64,000 nt of DNA from Bilabrum cf. latius (GCA_965178125.1 OZ237761.1:859301-923300); one strand, 5' to 3'; positions 12,195-24,550 are shown, counted from the stretch's first letter. A program made the numbers and translations. The notes: generated from the letters alone by a model not told the origin.

Positions 12195-12370
12195 TGGGAA
12201 TAAGACCAAAAAATATTTCTTCAACTGCGTTTAATGACGCGAAGTGGGCTCGTTTTGATGCGGATCTGGTTTCCAGTTTGTACAGTAATGTTTTGGTTCA
12301 GATCTGTTTGAGTGGCAGACACTTGAGCCGCAGGTATCGAGCATATATTAACTCTGTGGCGTCCATAGCA
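12195..12370. promoter_or_regulatory. 176-bp divergent intergenic region
   Basis: This spacer separates the start codons of CPSF30-YTH (leftward) and kinesin-13 (rightward). It is AT-rich relative to both genes and contains a GCATATATTA segment near 12340; the role is inferred from position only. Confidence 0.35.
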
Positions 12371-15300
12371 ATGGCGTCGATCGTGTTTCAGTGGCTAGAT
12401 CGAATCGGCCTCGGGGATGCGATCCCAGCGTTCGAAGCGAAGGGAATCACCACACCCCAGGTGAGTACGGCCGCTCGAACTGTCAGATTTCGAAGCAAAT
12501 ATTTCAATGGTCAGACCATGCCACCAACTATTTGAATGTCTGCCAGAGTACTTAGTGCTTTCATAATTTGGTGTGATGCTCATTTGCATCATTGGATTGG
12601 CGGGAAGTGACATGGACTCCAGTCGCTTCTGCGACAATCGCGTGTAATATCGCCGCGCCAGCAATTCTCGCAGGCTCTCATGAATCTCAAGTTCGATCAT
12701 TACGATGAAGGTGAGTGCTAGATCCATTGCGTCCCGTGGATTACTGCTGGAATTGAATTGAACCGAGTATTCGAACGCAATACAAGGGTTCCCACGAACA
12801 CATAATTTGAGCGATACGCTCTCCTCGCAGTCGGTGTAACACATGTAGCAGATAGAAGGCGTTTGTTGGAGCTAGTGAACCGAGTACGTTAGGCCGCGAA
12901 CAAGAACCAAGAGAAACCTGCCGAGTCCGGTGGCGAGAGTTCAGTGCCAACCGAGGCAGGCAGGAAAGAGGCAGCAGCGCAGGCTGCAGCCCAGCCCCGT
13001 GCATCGACCGCCACCGGTACACGCACGGACTCTCGTGTAGAGAAACCCATCCGGGCCAGCGGAGCGGTGGAGGCCTAGCTGAGAGCGGCCCTCGCCGAGG
13101 TGGGGGCCAGCAGCGATGACGTGGACTCGTTCTGCGCGCAGCTGCTCAGGCGCCCCGATGCGGCTGCCATGGCGGCGACTCCGACGTCGGTTAGAGTATT
13201 CTTCCGCCGCTGGCAGGAGGATGCCTCGGGACGGACGACCGCGCGGCCCAAAGGAGCCACCGGGAGCGGAGGCGCGGGGGCTGCCCCCGGCTCCAGCGAG
13301 GCCGCGCCCCCGCCGCCCCCGCCTGGCAGTAGCACCGATGCCGGGGGCGTGCCAGCCTCTCGCCGTCGCGCTCCGGCCGCCAGTGGAGCGGGCTCCTTCG
13401 ACCGAGACGGATTCGAGGTAGGCGCGCGGCCCCGGCCAGGCAGGCGGGCCAGGTCCGCCATCCCTGCTGCGGGGACGGGGACGGGGGCAGCGGCAGGGGC
13501 AGCGGCGGGGGGCAAAGCTGGCATAGGGAGTGCGCCGCCGGGAGCAGGGGCGGGGAAGGCCTCCCACCCCATGCACCGGTCCAGGTCGGACGGAGCGCCT
13601 GTCGGTGGCAGCTCTTCGGCCGTCTTGAGCTCCATCGACGACGGGCCCAAGATCCGCGTGGTGGTGCGGAAGCGGCCGCTGAATCGGACTGAGGTAAAGA
13701 CGGGTGACCTAGATGTGATCGACACGATCACGCGGCGCACATCCCTGGTGCACGAGGCCAAGCAGAAGGTGGACCTGACGAGGTACACGGAGACGCACGA
13801 GTTCACCTTCGACGACGTCTTCGACCACACTTGCGATACGGCAAAGATCTACCAGCACACTGCCAGGCCGCTCATTGCATCCGTGTTTGCGGGGCGCAAA
13901 GCGACTTGCTTCGCGTACGGTCAGACGGGGAGCGGCAAAACCTTCACGATGATGGGTGACCCCAAGCGAGGCTCTCCCGGTCTGTACTCGCTGGCGGCAA
14001 GGGACCTGTTCGTAGGCCTCAGGCGGCCTGAATTCAAGTCGCTGCGGGTAGTGGTGAGCTTCTTTGAGATTTACGGTGGCAAGCTGTTCGATCTGCTGAA
14101 TGCGCGCAAGGTGCTCAAGTGCCTCGTGGACGCCCAGCAGAACGTGGTGGTCAAGGGTCTCTCCGAGCAGGCCGTGTCCTCGATGGATGCTCTCATGAGG
14201 GTCATCGACCATGGCAATAACGTGCGGTCCACGGGGACCACAGGGGCCAACGCCGACTCGAGTCGGTCTCACGCTATCCTGCAGATCGAGTTGCGGACGA
14301 GGTCGGGGCGACCGAGGGGTCGGTTCTCGTTCATCGACCTCGCCGGCTCGGAGAGGGGCGCCGACACGACCCACAACGATCGCCGCACCCGCCTCGAGGG
14401 CGCCGAGATCAACAAGTCGCTGCTTGCACTCAAGGAGTGCATCCGGTCTCTGTACCAGGAGCACGACCACACTCCCTTCCGCGGCAGCAAGCTCACACAG
14501 GTGCTCAAGGACTCCTTCGTGGGGAACAGTCGCACCTGCATGATCGCCACGGTGAGCCCAGCCTCCACCAACTGCGAGCACACGCTGAACACCCTCCGGT
14601 ACGCCTACCGCGTCAAGGAGATCAGAAGGGACGATGGGAGCGCTCGCGACGACGACCCTCCTCACGGCACCGGGCACCTGCAGGACAACCCCAGGTCGTA
14701 CACGCAGTTCATGCGCAAGAAGGGAGCGCCCTCCTCGCCTGGCCGAGACTTTGACGAGGGCGGCGGAGCGGCCATGGGTGGGGCTGGCGTTGACGAGGAC
14801 GAGGCTGGCGTAAGCGCGGAGCTTGGCCTTAATGCGGCAGCTGCTACCGCAGGTGAGTCCGTCACCGACCCGTCGGACGGAGTGCATGGCACAGGTAGCA
14901 TCGGCGGGGCGGCGAGACCGCCTGTGGCCGCTGTTGCCGGCAAGCGCAGCTCGCGAGGGCGGGCCATCCCTCTGCCGCCCTCCTCGACCGCGTCCGACGG
15001 AGCGAGCGAGCCCATCTCGGAGCGTGCGGCTGCTGGCCCCCCTGGCATGCAGCCCTCCAAGCGCGGGAGTCCGCCAGGCCCCAAGCAGCGCGCGACAGGT
15101 CGCACTGCGAGTGGGAGCGTGGGCTCGGGCGCTGGGGCAGGCGCAGAGCCTCCCGGGAGACGTCAGTCTGGGGGAACAGGTCGCCGACGAGGTTCGCCCT
15201 CCTCTGCGGCCCTCAGCGATGTGCACAGCGCCAGGGTGCGCGGCAGGGTGCTGTCGAGACTGCCCCGACGGGGAGCCGACGCGAGTGCGGGACGCAGTAG

Positions 15301-16609
15301 AGGGGCAGAGCAAGAGCGGGTGCTGCCCGAGCGGAATCCAGCGCGTGGTACTCGCGGTGGCTAGCGGGGCACGGCGAAAGCCGGCATGACTGGCCAGCAA
15401 GAAACGAAAATTTCCGACCCGGGAGACACCAAGGCGGGGCCAAGCGGCAACAGGTACTCGCGCGGCGATCCGTCGCGGGATGGTGCAGGTGGGGTTGAAG
15501 GCGTGCGGGGGCAGGCTGCCAGCTCGCTTAGGCAGGACGAGGAGAGGCTGAAGGGCGCGACGGAGGACCCTGCCGGTCTTGCCATGGACGTGCTCGGCGA
15601 TGAGAAAGCAGTCCATTTGCTGCGGGCGCATCGGTAGCAGGTCCTTCGCATGACGGAGTTCCTGCGGTAGGAGATGGAGCTAGTGACGGACGTGCGTGCA
15701 GTGGCGGCCATGGGCATGCGGGCCTATGTGGACCGCGTGGAGGAGATGCTCGGGGACAAGCTGTTCCTCATCGATGGGATGGGGGAGGCCCTCGTTCAGT
15801 TCAAGAAGGTCAAGGGCTGGGCCGATGAAGAGGAGGCGGAGGATGAGGATGAGGAGGAGGTCCGGGACGGAGTCACGGACGGTGGCGAGGATACGTTCGC
15901 GGGGGGGGATGAGAAGCGGCAAGACGAACAAGAGGGGGGACAGGGCCCCGGATTCGCTGAGCACCATCTGCCAGGCCATAGTAGCGACGGCATCGAGGGG
16001 GAGGACGTCTCGCCGCCAGACGCACCACCGGGACACGCGCAGGGTCGTGCAGTGCACCGGCCTATCCTGTAGGATGATGAGACAGGAGACAAGAGGGCAC
16101 GACAGGCCGCTGCTGTGTCGCTGACATCGCCACACTCAGCGGATGGCGGCGCCTCTCTAGACGCCGGTGTGGGTCTTGAGTATGACGAGAGGTATCATGG
16201 TGAAGATGACGACAATGAGGATGGTGATAATGATGATGAGGATGGTGGTGGTTGTGGTGGTGGTGGTAGCACTGGCGATGAGGGCTAGATGGACGGGGCC
16301 ATGTACAGCGCCAGGACCAGTCGAGCAAGTGAAGGGGAGGGGGGTAGGGTCGAGCGCGAGGATGGAGATCAAGGAGCTGGTGGGAGGCGACCGCTTCCTC
16401 CTGGCTCGCCGGGCAGCCGTGCGCAATCGTCGGGCCTGAGTCCCGGCACTGGCAGGGCGTCTGCTCCGCACACGGCGCGCATTTCGCTCGCGGGGCTCCG
16501 GGCCGCTGCCTCTGCTGCAGCCCAAGGCCACTCCCAGCTGGATGATCTTCGCGGGTCCGAGGGAGAATCAGACGATGATGAGGTCATGATTGAATCGCCA
16601 GATGATTGA
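12371..16609 (+). CDS. Kinesin-13 (microtubule depolymerase) with N-terminal SAM domain
   Basis: Kinesin-13 depolymerises microtubule ends at spindles and flagella. Exons 12371-12460, 12674-12710 and 12831-16609 join in frame to about 1301 residues. Residues 1-65 form a SAM domain spread over all three exons (FQWLDRIGLGDAIPAFEAKG; LMNLKFDHYDE; VGVTHVADRRRLLELVNRVR). The motor is residues about 315-645, with the class-specific KVD, P-loop GQTGSGKT near 406, SSRSH and DLAGSE. A C-terminal helical block (EMELVTDVRAVAAMG; MLGDKLFLIDGMGEALVQF) matches the family tail. Seven TAG codons are in frame: 12890, 13076, 15362, 15635, 15668, 16070 and 16286. An Asp/Gly-rich simple-sequence stretch lies near 16200-16280. 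The stop is TGA. Confidence 0.93.
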
Positions 16610-17213
16610 AATTATACGTATAGGTGCATGTGGAATCCGTGCCAACGGCCCCCTCGGCAAAATGGTTCGCAATCCATGTATACGTTTTCATGTCGCCTGG
16701 TCTGCCGAAATATTAGCCGTCAATTCACGCGTCCATAAATGTGTAAAGCAGCAGTGTTTATTTGGAATTGATTCGAAGTACCGCGCTGTATCTTGCTTCA
16801 GCTGATGATTTTTCTGCTGTTTCCGCCCAAATCCCAACGTAATCATCCAGGATGACATTATGAAATGAAGTTTGCCAAGGCAATCCCAAGGAGCTCCAAT
16901 TTTTGAGTTCGTGCGAGAGTGTTCAAAGTCTGTCACAGACTTTGAACACCCGCACCTGCCTGCTTGGCTCCAGGAGCACCGCTGCAACGTCTATGCGGTA
17001 ATTTAAACCCGATCTTTGATTTGATGTGCCAACGAGTTACGATTGCGGCGTTGCTGACAGTCTTGGTCCAAGATTCGATTACCGCACCTTGGCTCCAAAT
17101 TCACCCAGAGAGCGTCAAGTGCAACTGCCAGTGCATGAAGAACACTTCCCTAGCTGCACATCTCAAAAGAAAAAGGTTGGCTCCTGTACCGAAGGGACAT
17201 AAATCTACTCAAC
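16610..17213. other. Intergenic region with a 27-bp palindrome
   Basis: This AT-rich gap between kinesin-13 and the SLC19 gene contains no frame that I can support. At 16921-16947 there is a perfect inverted repeat with 13-bp arms (GTTCAAAGTCTGT) around a single C, which could be a protein-binding site or an RNA hairpin. Confidence 0.6.
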
Positions 17214-19052
17214 ATGCAAGAAAAATCATGTTTCTGTTCGAGCCACAGGCTGCAGGACATGCAGCAGTCGTGGGCGGCGAGCTCAACGTCGCTTTTGCAG
17301 TACTGGCCTGCACTTCTGGCCCTCGTGCTTTTCCAGTTCTTCCATCTCTTCAAACCGAGCGCGCCCTACTTCGTCAGCATTCTCGTTGGTCCATTTGACC
17401 TTTCCTTCGACCAGGTGTTCGACGAGCTTTTCCCATACAGCACTTGGGCCCTGCTTCCTGCAGCCTTGCTGGTCGGACTCGTGCACGAGCTGGTCGGGCG
17501 GTCTGCCGCACTGGGCGTCGTAGCTGTCGGTACAGTGCTAACCAGTTTGATTACGGTCCTATCGGTTGGAAATATGGACTGGCTGATTGCTTCGCAATTC
17601 GCATTTGGCGTGCAGACCGGTGCAGTGATCGCGGTCCCGGCAGCAGCCTTCGAGATCCTCCCCACGAGGCTGTACATGACGGGGAACAGCTGGGCGAGGG
17701 CCGCTCTCATGCTGGGCACAATGACTGCTTCACTCGTTGGGTGGGCATTGGTTCGCCGTCACGACTGGCGCATAGAGGACACGCTCTGGTTCTCCGTGGG
17801 GGGCATCTCCATGTCCCTCCTCGCGTGGGTGGTTGCAGACCGGCTGGGCTGGCTCAGCGTGCCACATGCCAAAGATCATGCCGGAGAAACGGGTACTGAC
17901 GACTCAGTCGGCCTCACTGCCATCGATCTGCGGTTTCACGAGCCTCTCCAAGCCACCCTCCTGGGATACGAGGACCGAGAGACAGCCAGCGAGGGGAGAG
18001 AGCCGGAGGCAGCCATCTCAACACGGACCGGATCCCTTGCAGCCGGGCATAGGTCCTCCCCATGCACACCCTCCAGGGTGATGGAGGCTGGAGCTGCCCT
18101 CGCTGGTGCCCTGCAGGACCGCAGTGTGCTGCTCTGGGGCCTCGTGTTCGCCGCAGCTCGGTCCGCGCACACCCTCGTGCTGACCTACTGGTCGAATGTG
18201 CTGCGAGGACTAGATGCATCCGACCGCGAGAAAGAGGACTACTTCGTGCTTGGCTACGTGGTGGCAGCCGGAACTGTCTTGCTGCTGGCAGTGCCCGGAG
18301 TGTACCGGGCTGTCATGCGGTGGCGAGTGTGGGTCGCGCTGGCGTGCTCGCTCGTGAATACCGGCCTGCTAATCGGCATGGGCGAGGCAACAAGCGTGGA
18401 TGCTGGGGGTGCACCGTACCTTGTGTACCGGTGCTTCGCCGAGGTGATTCTGCTTATCTCTGTGGTGAGCTTGGGCGCGAGAGTCACCGAGGTAAGCCAG
18501 GGCCACCACGTCAAGGCAGGCGGTCATTCCACTGGCAGCCAGCTTGAGGCATCCAATGCAGGTGCTGATGGCAAATCACCAGAGACTGAGACTGCGATTT
18601 CCAAAGAAACGCATGGTGCAAAGCTCGATCCCGACTCAGAAGCTACAGCACCAGCACCAGCAACGACGCTGGTGCCGGCCACAGCGGCGGTGGCTGGGGC
18701 AGGCGCACAGCTCCAGTCGCAGCCCGCCACCTTGGGGCATGGGGGAGTGATCGCTCTGGCCGTCATGGTGGGCCTCGCGGTGCAGATAGCCCTAGAGGAG
18801 ATCTTCGCGGCGGACGAAGTGGTGCTGACCAGCCAGTTCCTTGTGGTGGCGATCGTGCAGGCTGTCGGTGTGACGAGTGGCGTACTAGGCCTCGTGCTGT
18901 GCCAGTGCGGCAATGCGATTGCTCCACTTCCGACCGCGGTAAGCTACCACGACATCGAGTCTACCCCGAAAGCGCAATCCGAATCGAAGGAGGCGACAGA
19001 CGGAGCGGCTGCGCCACACAACGAGAACGAGACCGGAGTTGCCAGGGAGTGA
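17214..19052 (+). CDS. SLC19 family transporter (reduced folate/thiamine carrier type)
   Basis: SLC19 carriers are 12-helix major-facilitator proteins that import folates or thiamine. The 612-residue single-exon frame starts at the ATG at 17214, ends at TGA and contains no TAG. The N-terminal signature is characteristic: LFKPSAPYFVSILVGP followed by FDLSFDQVFDELFPYSTWA, matching the family's P-x2-P-Y-x8-QV-x4-P-x3-YS pattern. Hydrophobic helices follow to about residue 220, then a hydrophilic central loop (about 220-285), a second set of helices, another polar insert rich in Ala/Thr/Pro (about 420-500), and two last helices before a polar tail. Substrate cannot be decided from sequence. Confidence 0.82.
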   Translation: MQEKSCFCSSHRLQDMQQSWAASSTSLLQYWPALLALVLFQFFHLFKPSAPYFVSILVGPFDLSFDQVFDELFPYSTWALLPAALLVGLVHELVGRSAALGVVAVGTVLTSLITVLSVGNMDWLIASQFAFGVQTGAVIAVPAAAFEILPTRLYMTGNSWARAALMLGTMTASLVGWALVRRHDWRIEDTLWFSVGGISMSLLAWVVADRLGWLSVPHAKDHAGETGTDDSVGLTAIDLRFHEPLQATLLGYEDRETASEGREPEAAISTRTGSLAAGHRSSPCTPSRVMEAGAALAGALQDRSVLLWGLVFAAARSAHTLVLTYWSNVLRGLDASDREKEDYFVLGYVVAAGTVLLLAVPGVYRAVMRWRVWVALACSLVNTGLLIGMGEATSVDAGGAPYLVYRCFAEVILLISVVSLGARVTEVSQGHHVKAGGHSTGSQLEASNAGADGKSPETETAISKETHGAKLDPDSEATAPAPATTLVPATAAVAGAGAQLQSQPATLGHGGVIALAVMVGLAVQIALEEIFAADEVVLTSQFLVVAIVQAVGVTSGVLGLVLCQCGNAIAPLPTAVSYHDIESTPKAQSESKEATDGAAAPHNENETGVARE

Positions 19053-19427
19053 GCAGCGCGCTGCAAGGCCTCGAAAGCATGTGGGGCAAGCACTCTGCAC
19101 TAGGTCCATGTTGAATAGATTAGCTCTACCGTAGAGATACAACCAACCGATGGGTGGCGAAATGAAAGGAATCCTCTTGGGCAGGAACCTCGATCGCCGC
19201 GGTAGCTCTTCGAGACTCTACCCGAACTGATCATGGAAATGGTGTCATGATCACGCACGGTATTGAAGCATTGCATGTAGATTATTTGCTTTTCCCGATG
19301 TACTCGCTTCAAGTCTCAATATCATACGCAGCCGTCGCGGTCCGTTATTGTAGCGTGTTGAATGCACGCAATGCTGATAATTGCTCCGTAGGACAGTTTA
19401 CCCGTGCTTCTACCGGCAACAGGAAGT
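19053..19427. other. Intergenic region upstream of OST48
   Basis: I see no gene in these 375 bp. It should contain the SLC19 3' end and the OST48 promoter. No TATA box or repeat stands out. Confidence 0.5.
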
Positions 19428-20973
19428 ATGCGGTCCGTTTCGTGCGTATTGCTTGCAGCTGCATCGATAGTTCTTGCCACAAACCCGAGGGATGCTGTTG
19501 TGGGGGGAACCAGAACTCTTGTGGTGGTGGAGGATCGCGAGATGGCCGCAGCCCACTCTGCATTGCTGCAGTAGCTGCGCTCCGATGGTCATTCGCTGGA
19601 TATTTAGATGGCTGATACAACTGATGTGTCTATTGAAAAGTTTGGGGAGCACGTGTATGACCATATCGTGCTGTTGGCACCAGGGTCTGAAGGTGAGATA
19701 CGACGGCCGTCCACACGTGTAGGCTGGATGTACCGACAGATGCCTGTCCTCCGCAGGGCTATCTTTTCGCAAGTTTTCCTTTACTCTTTTTCTTCTCGCA
19801 GTGCCAGCTGGACTTGATGCAGACTAGTTGACTAGATATATCGATACTGGAGGTTCAGTATTGGCGGTGGCATCTGAGGCAGCCTCTGGCACGCTACGAG
19901 AATTCGCATCTGAAATTGGCGTTGATATCCACCCAACATAGTCTGCTGTTATTGACCACCTGTCGTTTGATACCGCGGATCCGACCGGACAGCACCAGCG
20001 GGTGGTCACCTCGGGTGTAGCCTCAGTGGCTCCGCTGGTCGGCGCTGAACTCGCGAGCAAGGGCTCTTCTGCTCGCGTGCTTTACCAGGGCGTCGGCCTC
20101 TCGGCGGATCCCGACAACCTGCAGGTCATTCGGGCGCTGGTAGGCGAGTCGACCACGTACAGCGCGATGGCGGGCGAGTCAGCCGAGGTCCCCCTCGCAG
20201 CGGGAGCGGACACGCTGCTGGTCGCTGCCATCCAGGCCCGCAACAACGCGCGCGTGGTGCTGGTGGGATCTCCCTTCCTTCTCTCGGACGAGGCCTTCAC
20301 TGCCACCGTGCAGTCCGCCTCTGCCCCGGACTCGGCTGGCCAGCCCAGCGACAACCGCGCGCTGGCCCGGGCCCTCTCCCGGTGGTGCTTCCAGCGGGCG
20401 GGTGTGCTCCGGGCCTCGGGGGTGAGGCACACCAGGGCGGATGGGAGCAGCCCGGAGCTGCTGGTCTCTAACAAGGCGCGGCCAGACCTCCCCGACTCGA
20501 TGTTCCCCGAGCCCGAGATCGGTCGTGAGACTCGCGCCTACCGCATCAAGGACGACCTGGTGTTCCAGGTGGACCTGCACCAGCACGCGCAGGGCAAGGA
20601 CGGCAGCTGGTAGTGGACGCCCTTCGTGGCAGACGACGTGCAGCTCGAGTTCGTGATGCTGGACCCGTACGTGAGGACCAACATGACCACCGATGGCAGC
20701 GGGGCATTCACCGCTCGCTTCAAGGCGCCTGACAGGCACGGCATCTACAAGTTCCGCATCATGTACCGCCGCGAGGGCTGGAGCACCGTTAGCGTGAGTG
20801 AGCAGGTGAGCGTGCGGCCCTTCAGGCACAACGAATACCCGCGTTACCTGGGCCAGGCGATGCCCTACTACGCTACCGTGTTCGTGCTAATGGCTGGTTT
20901 CTTTGTGACGCTCGGACTCATGCTGTCAACCAAGGACGGAGGTGTGGTGGAAGCTGAGAAGAAGTCACAGTGA
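19428..20973 (+). CDS. DDOST: Oligosaccharyltransferase 48-kDa subunit (OST48/WBP1)
   Basis: OST48 is an ER-membrane subunit of the complex that N-glycosylates nascent proteins. Exons 19428-19692 and 19802-20973 join across a 109-bp intron in phase 1, giving 478 residues. MRSVSCVLLAAASIVLA is a signal peptide. Conserved blocks are RTLVVVEDR, YDHIVLLAP, GGSVLAVAS, SAVIDH, YQGVGLSADPDN, LLVAAIQARNNARVVLVGS, ADDVQLEFVMLDPYVR and SVRPFRHNEYPRY. A single C-terminal helix (YATVFVLMAGFFVTLGLML) is followed by a short tail ending KKSQ, a dilysine ER-retrieval signal. Five TAG codons are in frame (19572, 19605, 19825, 19939 and 20611). The last directly precedes the conserved WTPFVADDVQLEF block, so readthrough is required for the transmembrane end. 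Confidence 0.95.
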
Positions 20974-21160
20974 AAGCCGGGGCAGTTGCATTGATGTAGA
21001 ATCAGGTTGACTAGTGAATTGACGCTGAGCAGCTGGATTGCTTGATTTTGTTCCAAATCGTCGGTCACCGCCGGCGTGGTTCCCGGTTCCGCTGCTGCTG
21101 GCGCGTCGATACGAGTCCGCCCTCAAGGATCCACCACTTGGGCTTCCTTGTGGGCAGGCA

Positions 21161-24100
21161 ATGCTCGTACTGGCTGCGCTATTTATTCTCCAGGCAAATG
21201 CTGGCATCATTGATCTTGGCACAGCTGGAGTGGGTGACTGGCGTGTGACTTCTTCGAACGGATCCGTGACTTGCGCGGCCACCGTACCAGGCCAGGCAAC
21301 CCTTGATCTTCTGCGAGCTGGAATTATCCCTGATCCTAATGTTGGCTGGAATGTCGATACGACGCGCTGGGTGGCGCTCACTGATTGGATTTTTCGTGGC
21401 GACTTCGACCTGCAGGCTGGCTCGACCGCACTCAGCGCGGACGTGGTGCAACTAGTCGCCCTCGGGATCGATACGGTTGGAAATATGAGTGTCAATGGAG
21501 AACACATTGCATGGCCTACTAACCAGTTCCGCAGGGTTCGTATTCCGTTGAGGAAAGGCCTTCTCAAGGAGGGTGCCAACCGAATCGAGGTCAACTTGCG
21601 CTCCAAGGTCAATACAGCACACGACGCCATGCAGGCGTGCAATCAAATTGCCCCAGAGTATTGTCCGGAACGGAAACCGAACCCCGTGCAGCACGGGTTT
21701 AACGGTGTGAGTGTAGCTAGCCGAGTCCGCTTTCTCGTTCTCGTTATTGTAGTGGTTAGTGCTGCAAGATCTACTTTATTCACCCGAGCCTTCTATTTTG
21801 CGTCCTTAGCCAGTTGCGCAGGTCAACTTTTTGCGTACAAACCCGAGTAGCTTTGGCTGGGACTGGGGCATTGCCATTGCGCCAGTCGGGATCTTTCGCG
21901 GGATCTTTCTGCGCACGATGTCAGCCAACGACTCTCCAGTCGTGGTGAGAGATATCGCCGTGACCCCTCGATCTCCTTCGCTAGAGAGCTTTGCGGCAGG
22001 AGATGACAGCAGCGGGGGTGCTCGCGATCCGCCTCTCCTGCTCCGCCGAGCTGGGCCTCCGGCCTTGGCTTGGGGCGGGCAGGGCGCCGACTGGGAGCTT
22101 TCGATAGACGCGTGGCTGGACACCGGAGTGCTTGACACGTACGTCCCACAGCCCTATAACCAACCAGCAGTCGCTAGCGCCGAGATGCAGGCTGCGCAGC
22201 ACAGGGTGGAGGCCCTGCGCGCCTCGCTGCCATTGACTGACGGCACCCTGCGCTGGAGCATCCCCGGCATCAAGGGGCTGTACGGCGATGTGCCGGTGTC
22301 TGGCCTCCAGCCGTCAGATGAGGTGCGCATCTCTTTCAACGTGTCGCTCACCCCCGAACAGGCAGCCCAGGTGGTGCCGTGGATGCCCAATGGGTTCGGA
22401 GAGCAGCAGCTCTACGACCTGCAGATGCACTTCATCTCGGCAGGAGCGCCTGAGCTAGAGCCCGCATCAACTAGTCAAGACCATGACGAGTCCACGCCCA
22501 CTTTTGGTGACTTGCCCCCAGCAGATGGGAGCCTGTCTGTCCGATTCGGCTTCCGGGTGGTGGAGCTGGTGCAGAGTCCGCTGCCGGGGGGGCGCTCGTA
22601 CTTCTTCCGGGTCAACGGGCAGTCCATCCCAGTGCGCGGGTCCAATTTCGTGCCATTGGATGCGATCGAGAACCGTGGGGGGGGCGGCAACACGAGCTGG
22701 GCAGCTAGATTCGTGCGGGGCCTGCGGGACTCCGGCCAGAACATGATCCGTATCTGGGGCGGCGGGCTGTACTAGAGCGAGCAGGTGCTAACCCTGCTGG
22801 ATGAAGCCGGGGTCATGGTGTGGCAGGATGCAATGTTCAGCGATGCCGAGTACCAGGTGAACCCTGCCTTCAAGGCAGCGGTGGTCAAGGAGATGCACGA
22901 CAACGCCAGGAGGATGCAGCCGCACCCGTGCATCGCGCTCTATGCAGGGAACAATGAGATCGAGGGAGCGTACAAGCCCGGCGCGGCAGACACCAAGTAC
23001 TACGGAGAGCTGTTCTTCGGCACGGTGCTGCCCGCCATCCTGGATGTGGACACCTCTCGGCCGACGCAGGGCAGCAGCCCATCCAATGGCAATGAGACAC
23101 TCGAGCATCCTGTGGCAGCCAACTGCAGGAACCAGTTCTACGGAGACGACCACAAGTATCTGTACACTGTGAGTCCCGGGCTGCGCTACACCCGCTTCCT
23201 ATTTCCGATGTAGCCAGCCAGTCTGCCATCCCCACCAATGGAACCATGCCATCTGATTCATGCTTGCTTCACTCCTCGCAAATCTCGCAGGATGACCCGT
23301 GGGATGTCCGTATCTACGACCGCCCCCGGTTCATGAGCGAGTTCGGGCTGCAGAGCTGGCCTGAGATGGAGACCATGCGTCGGTATCTCGACGAGGACCA
23401 GCTCTTTTACTACTCGGCTCAGATGAAGCGGCGGAATCACCACCCCAACGGCGTGCAGCAGATCGTATAGCAGATGCAGACCCACTACATCCTGCCCCCA
23501 ACCATCAACGGCAACACGTCGGATGAACGCGGCCTCGAGCTCGTGCTCTACTTGACCCAGCAGCACCACGGGTACAGCTATGGCGTGGAGATCAATCACA
23601 TGCGGCGCATCCGGTTCGAGTGCACGGAGGAAGAGAGCGGCTGCACGGCCGGTATGATGTACTGGCAGTCCAACAACGACTGGCCGGGCGCCTCGTGGGC
23701 TTCGATGGACTACCTGGGCAGGTATGGAGCTTCGCAGTATGCCGTGCAGCATGCATACGCCAAGTTCCTGGTCTCGCCGTATCTGCTGGGGGACGAGCCG
23801 AAGACGGGGGGGCAGGACACGCGCTAGCTCGGCATTTACACCGTCAATGACCACCTGACGCAGGGTGCCACTGGAGTCGTGGTGACCGTGGAGCTGTACA
23901 GCTGGTCTGAGGGCCTCCTGGGAAGCCGAGACTACACTGTGGGTGCCGTGCCACCCGCCTCCGCCAACCACTCCGTGCAGGTGCCAAGCGCGCAGGGCCT
24001 CTACAATTCCATCGCAGGCACCCATGTTGACCCAGGCAGCGTTGTACTTGTGATGAGGGCTGCAGGGTCAATCACTGACAGAGCCGGGTCTCGTGTTCCC

Positions 24101-24550
24101 GCCCTGCGTGGTGTTGGAGGAGGCTTGAGGTCTCTCGTGCGGCCTAGCGCTGGTGCAGCGGCTGGCATGAACCAGACCGTGACCTTGGACGAGCACGTGC
24201 TGCTGGTTTCTTCGTTCACCGCTGCCTCTGGGCTGCAGGACCCAAACTTAAAGATCGTGAGCGTCAAAGAGGCACAGCCACTGCCCTACGACGGGCCCAA
24301 AGTGCTGGAGGACGTATGCGAATCGCAGTGGGAGGTCGAGGTGCAGTGGGATCAGAGCGCCGCCTTTGTTTGGTTGAGCACGCCGCTGGACGGGTTCTGG
24401 TCGGACAACGGGTTCTTCGGCATGGTAGAGAAGCCAGGGCAGGCCGAGACCCGCACGCTGCGGTTCTTTGCTCGTGAGAGCGGGGTGTCGGAGGGCTCGC
24501 TGCAATCCTCGCTACGCGTGTGGTCACTGTGGGACTCTGCCGACTACTGA
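21161..24550 (+). CDS. MANBA: Beta-mannosidase, glycoside hydrolase family 2
   Basis: This lysosomal or secreted enzyme removes beta-linked mannose during N-glycan breakdown. Three exons (21161-21706, 21822-23168, 23291-24550) join in phase 0 to 1050 residues. MLVLAALFILQANA is a signal peptide. Conserved GH2 features are SFGWDWG at the exon 2 start, MIRIWGGGLY, MVWQDAMFSDAEY, the acid/base Glu in GNNE (about residue 561), the nucleophile Glu in MSEFG (about 648), and the YWQSNNDWPGASW block. The C-terminal beta domain ends FVWLSTPLDGFWSDNGFF and SLWDSADY. TAG codons at 22773, 23468 and 23825 are in frame; the first sits between WGGGLY and the VWQD block, in the middle of the catalytic barrel. 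Confidence 0.95.

Noticed and set aside
13709-15631. 640-codon minus-strand frame across kinesin
   Set aside because: Antisense shadow of the kinesin-13 motor and tail, with no protein-like family pattern.
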